A DNA stretch of 64,000 nucleotides from Datnioides undecimradiatus (Eukaryota > Chordata > Actinopteri > Lobotiformes > Datnioididae). This document shows positions 58,301 through 64,000 of this stretch, in pieces. The position numbers and the translations under genes are program-made. The first letter of the stretch is position 1. Every line of letters begins with the position of its first letter. The DNA lies in the NCBI GenBank assembly GCA_008933995.1, contig WARS01000011.1, positions 7,903,516-7,967,515 on the forward strand. The letters are read 5' to 3'. Below the pieces are notes generated by a model. The model searched no databases, was not told where the DNA came from, and saw only the letters and a list, made by a program, of their open reading frames with translations.

Positions 58301-61300
58301 AGAAAGAGGAAAAAGATGGAATAGTTCAGAAATCATTTGATCAACCAGTGACATCCATGGGTGAAGAAAACAAAGAATCAAACCTTGTTCAAGCATCACT
58401 TGCCAGATCCACCCCTACAACAGCACAGTCAACGAATCAAAAAGCAGGCAGTATTCCCATCTTTGGTAGTCCTAAATCTCAGCGTGCTGCCTCAATAACA
58501 CCTGAAGCAGTGACTGGAAAAATGTTAGGATTTGGTTCATCCCTCTTCAGCTCAGCATCCACTTTGATAACATCTGCAGTTCAGGAGACCCGCACAACAC
58601 CACCAAATCCACGTAAAATGTCTGCCCCAGCACAAGTCTCTGACAAGATGTCAGCTTCACAGATTTCTCCCAAGTCCAGCCCCCCAGTTTCTCCAAGGAT
58701 GACTTCAGCAAAGGAGGCCAAACTGCCTGCTGCTCAGAAGTCACATCCAGACGAGATAAAGGACCAAACTCAGCAGGTCAATGCTCATCCATCAGGACCA
58801 GCCAAAGCTGATATTGGTCCATCAGTATCTGCAAAACCAGAAGCCTCACAAGCTACTCCCAAAGTCTTGCAGGCTAGCTGCCCTCTCTGCAAAGCAGAAC
58901 TTAAAATGGGCTCCAACGATCTTCCCAACTACAACACATGCACTGAATGCAAAACCAACGTCTGCAACAAATGTGGATTTAGTCCTATGCCAAATATAAC
59001 AGAGGTAATTAGATGATGATTAAATTTCATTTAGATTTGTAATTTTGAAATTGAAAAAAATTAAGTTAAAGTTAATTGATTATACTTCCACCCAAATACT
59101 TTTTATTTATTTGAAATTTGTTAGTTCTCACCAGTTTTCACATTTATTTGCACCAATATATAAAGGCATGCCTTCAGTGTTTGCTACCATTGTAAAGGAT
59201 GTTACTCATATTTTGTGTTTGATTTTCAGGTAAAGGAATGGCTATGTCTCAACTGCCAGATGCAGAGAGCACTTGGAGCCTCTGAACCTCCAGGCCTTCC
59301 CATGATAAGACCATCACCAAGCAAAGAGGTCTCTGCCACCACAAAGAAGCAAGACACCCCAATGTCAGCTTCTCAGGCTGAAGTCTCTAAACCAGTCTCA
59401 CCCACAAATGAGTTTTTTGCAACAAACAAAGACACTGAATACCCAGCTGTTGATGAACTTACAAAAAAAGTTAGTCCCACAGCTGTGGGAACAACTATCT
59501 CAGAAAGTAAAGTTTCACCAGCTTTGCAGAAGTTTTCTGGAGAGACACCTTTAGGACAAACTGGTACACCCCAGCAACAATCTCCAAAAGCTGTGTCTTC
59601 TACAGTTGAGGCTGTTCCCTTACTAGATGAAGAGGTAGGGAAGCCAACCCCACGAGAGCCTCCAATAGCTGTGACTTCTTTTGCTAAGCCTGCTCCTCCA
59701 CCAGGTCCAGAGACTGAAAAGCCACAAGCAAAACAGCTTTCAAAAGCTCCTTCTTCTAAATCTGCTTTTCCACCAGGCCCAGAGGCAGAAAAGCTGCCTC
59801 CCCAAGAGCCCCCAGAAGCTGTGACTTTTATTTCTAAGTCTGCTCCTTCACCAGGTAAAGAGGTGGAGAAGCCAACCCCACGACAACCTCCAAGAGCTAG
59901 TACCTCTTCAGCCGAATTTGTGCAGCCTCCAGCTCATTCTGCAAAACAGGAAACAGGAGGCTTCTTTGGTTTGGGTGGATCTAAAACCCAGCCCACTGCA
60001 GCAAAGTCTGCTGAGTCAGTGACCGGGAAAATGTTTGGCTTTGGATCATCTTTTTTAAACTCTGCATCCAGTTTGATACAGTCAGCTGTCCAGGATGAAC
60101 CTAAAACTACCCCACCTACTCCACGCAAATTGTCGACTACAGCCCATGTCTCTCCTAAAACTACACCACCAGCCTCTCCGAAGACATTTCCTGCAAAAGA
60201 TTCAAAGACATTTGCTGTCCAGAAAACTGAGGAGAAAAAAACAGAGAAACCACAACAGGAAAAGGCTCCTGCAACAGTACAAACCAAACTTGACACAGCT
60301 CCATCAGAGACCCCCAAGGCACCAACAGTCAGTCAAAGTGCTCAAAAAGCAGATCTGGCAATCTGTCCACTCTGTAAAGTCAACCTCAACATTGGCTCCA
60401 AAGTTTCTCCCAACTACAACACTTGCACAGAATGCAAGACTACTGTCTGCAACCAGTGTGGATTTAATCCAATGCCAAATGTGTCAGAGGTAACCCACTG
60501 TTCCAACAAGGATTCCCTTTATTTTAAGTTGACTTTAGATTATCTGATTTCAGTTAGTGTCATCCAAATTTCTTCACATTTTGTTTTATTGGCCTTGCAT
60601 ATTCATTATGTCATGAAAAATGTCAATATTATCAATGTGTTGCAAAATTTAAATTGCTATCATTGTTGTTGTCATTTCATAGCTTCTAAAAAAGTTTCAA
60701 CACATTGTCTTACACTTGAACAATATTTTCCTGACATACTTTGTGGTTTACTAACCTCAATTTAAGAATAATCATATTTTATCTTTACAGTAGGATTGGT
60801 GGAAATTTTAATAAATGAATGACAATTACATGTGATACAAGGATACCTTAAGTGTTTGACTATTGTCTGCACTCAAAATTTGATCATTGTGTTGTTACTT
60901 GTTCTTTCATAATTTAAAAATTGCATTGAACTTGTTTCAGGTAAAGGAATGGCTTTGTCTAAACTGCCAGATGCAGAGAGCCCTAGGAGCATCAGAGCCA
61001 ACGGGACATGCTGTAGTGAAGCCACAGCCCTCCCCAAGCAAAGTTTTAGCACCTCCTGGCTTTGAACAGAAGAAATCTTCAGAATCCCAAGCAGTCGAAA
61101 AAGTCACTCAAGCACCTCACCATGAAAAAGAAACAGTCAAAGATGAGGCTCCAATTTCTACTGTCCAAAAAGCAGACACACCACGACAAAGTTCTATGCA
61201 AAAGACACGTGTTCTTTCAGGTATTGATCAAGGAAAAAGCCGGGGTCTTCCTGACCAACAGCCACTTTCTGAAACTACGAAGCCAGAAGTGAAGGCAGAC

Positions 61301-61882
61301 ACTGGGAAACCACCACAACAGCCCTCAAAATCTGCAACTCCTGCTGCAAAATCTGCACCACCACCAGCTCAAGCTGCTAAACAGGAGTCAGGAGGCTTCT
61401 TTGGTTTTGGTGGTCCTAAAACACAAGCTGCTGAGTCAGTGACTGGGAAAATGTTTGGTTTTGGTTCCTCTATTTTCAGCTCTGCATCTACCTTAATAAC
61501 TTCAGCTGTTCAGGATGAACCTAAAACTACACCACCTACTCCACGCAAGATGTCAACTACAGCCCATATTTCTCCTAAAACTACACCTCCAGTTTCCCCA
61601 AAGATGTCCCCTGCAAAGGAGGCCAAACCACCTTCTACACAGAAATCAGAGCCACCTCCACAGGTCAAGCCTGCTATATCAGCACAGGTCAAAGTAGAAA
61701 AAGCTCCATCAGTGACCCAAGTGACCCATGGTGTTCCTAAAGCAGGTCTTTCCACCTGTCCACTCTGTAAAGTTGAACTCAACATCAGCTCTAAGGATCC
61801 TCCCAATTACAACACCTGCACAGAATGCAAGAACACTGTCTGCAATCTTTGTGGATTTAACCCCACGCCTCATACAGAAGTG
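48343..61882 (+). CDS. pclo: Piccolo, N-terminal zinc-finger region (partial gene, runs off right edge)
   Basis: Piccolo is a giant scaffold of the presynaptic active zone, related to Bassoon; its N-terminal zinc fingers bind partners such as PRA1 and Siah1 in mammals. Ten coding exons are visible: 48343-49582, 50110-50958, 52239-53060, 53188-54096, 54271-55215, 55561-56424, 56723-57574, 57898-59004, 59230-60489 and 60941-61882. Together they encode about 3263 codons in one continuous frame. The first carries the Gln/Pro-rich N-terminal part and the start of zinc finger 1; the other nine are tandem copies of the inter-finger exon. Human Piccolo has one such exon and two fingers. The first exon and everything after the tenth finger (PDZ, C2A, C2B) are missing or outside. 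The sema3e neighbour matches mammalian PCLO synteny. Whether this is the a or b teleost duplicate cannot be told. Confidence 0.93.
48383..48571 (+). repeat. Serine (AGC) and glutamate (GAG) codon runs
   Basis: Ten serine codons, mostly AGC (48383-48412), and an almost pure GAG/GAA run (48539-48571) lie inside the first large pclo exon. They are trinucleotide tracts likely to vary in length between individuals while staying in frame. Confidence 0.9.
49181..49303 (+). repeat. Coding tandem repeat SPKxxQQQQG in pclo
   Basis: Four imperfect copies of a 10-residue unit: [40 protein letters not shown]. They occupy the place of the KP.QQPG repeats of mammalian Piccolo but differ in sequence, so the two repeat arrays have probably turned over independently. 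Confidence 0.85.
49583..50109 (+). other. pclo: pclo intron before cassette 1
   Basis: A 527-nt phase 0 intron, AT-rich, ending TTTTTTTTTGTATAG. No further feature seen. Confidence 0.85.
50110..50958 (+). CDS. pclo: pclo zinc-finger cassette 1
   Basis: 283 codons, phase 0 at both ends. It starts [16 protein letters not shown], completing zinc finger 1; VK is replaced by GC, which puts an extra cysteine beside the ligand pair. A Pro/Ser/Lys/Gln linker with GSPQKM and [12 protein letters not shown] follows, then [28 protein letters not shown] (from 50539), [17 protein letters not shown], and finally CPLC (50833), CTEC and [11 protein letters not shown], which begin finger 2. It belongs to the short-linker type. 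Donor AAAGAG|GTAAGA. Confidence 0.93.
50959..52238 (+). other. pclo: pclo intron between cassettes 1 and 2
   Basis: At 1.28 kb this is the longest intron inside the array; the others are 127-451 nt. I looked for a decayed cassette (EWLC, GKMFGFG or CPLC remnants) and see none. It ends with TGTGCTTTTTAAG, an acceptor with A rather than C before AG. Confidence 0.8.
52239..53060 (+). CDS. pclo: pclo zinc-finger cassette 2
   Basis: 274 codons, phase 0/0, the shortest cassette. It starts [17 protein letters not shown] (end of finger 2), has a short-type linker with SSPQRKAS and [10 protein letters not shown], then [28 protein letters not shown] (from 52647), [16 protein letters not shown], and CPLC (52935), [15 protein letters not shown] (start of finger 3). 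The CTVC pair reads V where other copies have E, but both cysteines are kept. Donor AAGGAG|GTGAGT. Confidence 0.93.
53188..54096 (+). CDS. pclo: pclo zinc-finger cassette 3
   Basis: 303 codons, phase 0/0, only 127 nt after cassette 2. It starts [20 protein letters not shown], identical in style to mammalian [18 protein letters not shown]. Short-type linker with GSPQQKL and [39 protein letters not shown] (from 53680), then CPLC (53971), CTEC and [11 protein letters not shown]. Acceptor CTATAATATAG, donor TCAGAG|GTAATA. Confidence 0.93.
54271..55215 (+). CDS. pclo: pclo zinc-finger cassette 4 (hybrid linker)
   Basis: 315 codons, phase 0/0. It starts [18 protein letters not shown]. The first half has short-type linker features ([17 protein letters not shown]). 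After [18 protein letters not shown] (from 54757) it carries the extra long-type module ([32 protein letters not shown]). This makes it a hybrid of the two linker classes. It ends CPLC (55093), [14 protein letters not shown]. Acceptor TTTTTTGCAG, donor GGAGAG|GTAGGT. Confidence 0.93.
55278..55367. repeat. Compound (GT)n(GA)n microsatellite
   Basis: GT units followed by GA and GAGACAGA units inside the pclo intron between cassettes 4 and 5. Confidence 0.9.
55561..56424 (+). CDS. pclo: pclo zinc-finger cassette 5
   Basis: 288 codons, phase 0/0. It starts [20 protein letters not shown]. Short-type linker ([16 protein letters not shown]), [10 protein letters not shown], then the central block with [18 protein letters not shown] (from 56023), where the usual first glycine is glutamate. 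It ends CPLC (56299), [15 protein letters not shown]. Donor ACAGTG|GTAAGA. Confidence 0.93.
56723..57574 (+). CDS. pclo: pclo zinc-finger cassette 6
   Basis: 284 codons, phase 0/0. It starts [20 protein letters not shown]. Short-type linker ([25 protein letters not shown]), [27 protein letters not shown] (from 57158), then CPLC (57449), [15 protein letters not shown]. Acceptor CATGTTTTAG, donor TCAGTG|GTAAGT. Confidence 0.93.
57657..57736. repeat. (AAT/ATT)n imperfect trinucleotide repeat
   Basis: TAATAATAA-type units pass through AAC units into ATTATT and AGT units. It lies in the pclo intron between cassettes 6 and 7. Confidence 0.85.
57898..59004 (+). CDS. pclo: pclo zinc-finger cassette 7 (long linker)
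   Basis: 369 codons, phase 0/0. It starts [20 protein letters not shown]. The first linker half differs from cassettes 1-6 and is rich in Lys/Glu ([24 protein letters not shown]). The central block is the most diverged, [18 protein letters not shown] (from 58516), followed by the long-type module ([27 protein letters not shown]). It ends CPLC (58879), [15 protein letters not shown]. Acceptor TTTTTTCCCACAG, donor ACAGAG|GTAATT. Confidence 0.93.
59230..60489 (+). CDS. pclo: pclo zinc-finger cassette 8 (longest, internal repeat)
   Basis: 420 codons, phase 0/0, the longest cassette. It starts [20 protein letters not shown]. Its extra length comes from four units of about 26 residues (59629-59940). 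It then has [28 protein letters not shown] (from 60025), the long-type module [18 protein letters not shown], and CPLC (60364), [15 protein letters not shown]. The module after the central block is nearly identical in DNA to cassette 9. Acceptor TTGATTTTCAG, donor TCAGAG|GTAACC. Confidence 0.93.
59629..59940 (+). repeat. Coding 26-residue tandem repeat in pclo cassette 8
   Basis: Four imperfect units, each of the form E(E/T/A/V)(V/E)(G/E)K followed by Pro-rich sequence and ending in a PPGP-like turn. Unit starts read [32 protein letters not shown] and [11 protein letters not shown]. The array is absent from the other cassettes, so it arose after the cassette duplicated. Confidence 0.8.
60941..61882 (+). 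CDS. pclo: pclo zinc-finger cassette 9 (last in window)
   Basis: 314 codons, phase 0/0. It starts [20 protein letters not shown]. Linker of its own type in the first half, [28 protein letters not shown] (from 61445), long-type module [18 protein letters not shown], then CPLC (61757), CTEC and [11 protein letters not shown]. This last motif equals the mammalian finger 2 sequence rather than the [11 protein letters not shown] of most other copies, so this exon is probably the descendant of the original last inter-finger boundary. The closing cysteine pair of finger 10 must be in an exon beyond 64,000. Donor GAAGTG|GTAAGT. Confidence 0.93.
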
Positions 61883-64000
61883 GTAAGTCCAAAACATTAC
61901 ATTTTATATGTCATTTTTTCATCAGTTTGTAGGAGTGCTTAAGCTTTGAAAAATTTCCCCTAGTGATTTCAAACTCCAACCCTGTAAGCATAGGAGAGAC
62001 TGTAATGACTTTGTTTTACTGGATAATTTTTGTTTTTCATGTCTAATACTGAGTAGTAAATTACTAGAAGAAACAGCATATGTTAAGTTTGGAATTAAGT
62101 ATGCATTATTGAGTATGATGGTTTTTACTGCATTATACAGTTGTAAAACAGTACTAGTATTGATATAAAAAATTGGAGATATATAGGTGAGGAGATAATA
62201 AAACAAAACTCATCATTAGGATCTTTTTTTCCATAGTTTCTTGTGTCTGATGTGCTCTTGCTTTTTGGTACTAATTTCTCTACTGGAGCAATTTAAATAT
62301 GCTCAGTGTCAGTAAATCATTCCTAGCACATGGTTGGTTTCCAATTCTTTTGCAGTATGATGGTTGGCAAACTGTCACACAGGCTTTTAATTTCTGTTGG
62401 AAATTATGAAAACAATAGGCTAATCGCTATTGTTTTTTTCTTCACAAAGAAGTAATTACATATGTGGGGGACAGTTAAAGGTGTGACAGCTGAGAAAATA
62501 TATGCTGAACTGTTAATTAATGTAACCTATGCAAGTTATTGACCTACAATGAAAAGTTATCAAACAAAATTTAAAACATACAGAAATGCAGACTATGTGG
62601 TGGCTGATATCCCTCCACTAGAGTGGCCTGAGTTATTACATAATGACTCATGAGGAGAGTACTTCAGCAGACCGCTGCAATGAAAATGTATTAAAGTGAT
62701 TGAGGGTTGTGCAACAGCATTAGTGAGATGGGTTCTGCTGCCATAGCAGACCAGGGACTGGGGAATCTCCAGCCTCGTGAGAGATATGAGATGGCAAAGC
62801 CCTGTGATATGCCAATAAACAGAGGTGAAACGGATTAAGTCCAACGCAACATGGTGCAGTACATTAGAGCAGCAGACATTTCCTTTCAGACCATCTGCTC
62901 TCTCACAGATCTTTGGCCCCACATAATTCAGTGATGTCCCCTGCATTTTATGTGGGTGGCATCAGTAATTACATGTGTGGACTTGCACATGCAGGTTATT
63001 GCAAGGCTTCCCTTGTCTTTTCACATGTTATATGTTAGGTGCACTAATAATTTACTTTTGGGACATCTAAAGCCTGAAATAATTTATAAGTGGGTATTGT
63101 TGGACTCGTCTACAGTGATTTTTGAGCCATTTATTAATCTCAAGTCAAGATGGTATGCAATTCAATGAGTCTCCTCCTAAGTCACATTACTCCTTTTACT
63201 GGATACCCTCAATTAGTTCTAGTTCTATTCAATTATGAATGAGTAACGTATGGTGAACTTGTTGGTAAATGTGACCTTTATTCTTTCTTCTTTCTTTTGG
63301 GTTTCCCATAAATATGTTGCTACACACTCACCCCAAATGGCACATTATTATGTAGAAATGTCAATACACACACCTTTTATGCAATTGACACGTCTCATGT
63401 TTTTTTTGTGGATAGCGGGGGGGGGTACACAAACATGGATCATTGCTGATCATTCAAACCAGAAATAGCTTGGCTTTAACACAGCTGAATAGGATGAGCT
63501 GCCATACTTATAGCTGCCCTATGACCTGCATATCCAAGCAGACTCTGACTGACAGTGAATAATGACATGAATGTGCATGGCTTTTATGTAAAAGGGCAGA
63601 AATGCATCTTTTTAAAACATGAAAAGGACTTGTGAGGTTAAAAAGAAAAGGAGGCAAATTTAGGCAACGTGAGTGCTAGCAGCAAGTCTATCCATTTTTC
63701 CTTTTGCTTTTTCTGCCTCAGCTGATGCCATCAAAAGCCTGGGAGTCACTGTTGTCTGATAAGTAGGACACACGTGTACTGTGCTTTGCCAGCTAAAGCT
63801 CTGTGTGTGACAGACAAGACAGTATGAATGATAGTTTCTCAGTATTTTTTTTACGTTACCACATTGTTGTATCTTGACTTGGAACTGATTTTTATGTACA
63901 AAGCAGTACAAAGCCGCATTCACCTTATAGTTTGTTTTAAAATATTTGTTTATCATAACATCCAGTGGAGAGATGTGCCTAGCAATCAAAGGTAAAAGAA
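61883..64000 (+). other. pclo: pclo intron after cassette 9 (to window end)
   Basis: No further EWLC-type exon is seen in these 2.1 kb, unlike the 127-1280 nt spacing inside the array, so the tandem array probably ends at cassette 9. A 117-codon minus-strand frame at 62593-62946 has no recognisable domain; the segment around it is less AT-rich than its surroundings and contains an AP-1 type TGACTCA. A short G run lies at about 63417-63426. Confidence 0.7.

Noticed and set aside
59934..60317. 127-codon antisense frame under pclo cassette 8, and similar antisense frames under the other cassettes
   Set aside because: Shadows of the repetitive coding strand; they recur at the same place in each cassette because the exons are homologous.
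48343..61882. CRISPR array or bacterial-type repeat system
   Set aside because: The regular repeats are protein-coding exons with GT-AG introns in a vertebrate gene; no short direct repeats with unique spacers exist.

Overview
This window is vertebrate, almost certainly teleost, genomic DNA. It has long introns with GT-AG sites, dense CA/GT and other microsatellites, a decayed non-LTR retrotransposon tail, a teleost-type short interspersed repeat and a small TIR element. Two multi-exon protein genes lie on the + strand in the same order and orientation as human SEMA3E followed by PCLO. I identified both from their protein sequence, and the shared neighbourhood supports both calls. I cannot name the species.

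Layout. Positions 1-13.9 kb contain no gene I can support: a possible MITE (724-953), a LINE 3' fragment (1484-1800), two CTCF-like motifs and microsatellites. From 14,045 to 31,972 is a complete semaphorin-3E gene: 17 coding exons whose phases all fit, 789 codons, first intron 9.1 kb. From about 31,973 to 46.5 kb is its 3' UTR and an intergenic stretch with repeats and inverted repeats. From 46.5 to 48 kb the sequence is richer in CpG, has an NRF1-like site, and probably holds the piccolo promoter and 5' end; the first coding exon there is uncertain. From 48,343 to 61,882 come ten coding exons of piccolo (pclo). The gene runs past the right edge, and 61,883-64,000 is intron.

The main discovery is in pclo. 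Mammalian Piccolo has two C4-C4 zinc fingers, with a single inter-finger exon between them. Here that exon is present as nine tandem, diverged, in-frame cassettes (50,110-61,882). Every cassette starts with the last cysteine pair of one finger (EWLCLxC), carries a central [13 protein letters not shown] block, and ends with the first three cysteine pairs of the next finger. All nine are phase 0 at both ends. The window therefore encodes nine complete zinc fingers plus the first three quarters of a tenth, all cysteines intact, and any cassette could be skipped or joined to any other without breaking frame or finger. Linker types show a mosaic history, and the last cassette keeps the mammalian-like finger end ([11 protein letters not shown]).

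How the genes relate: sema3e encodes a secreted guidance ligand (Plexin-D1 pathway) and pclo a presynaptic active-zone scaffold. They are conserved neighbours, not a functional operon.
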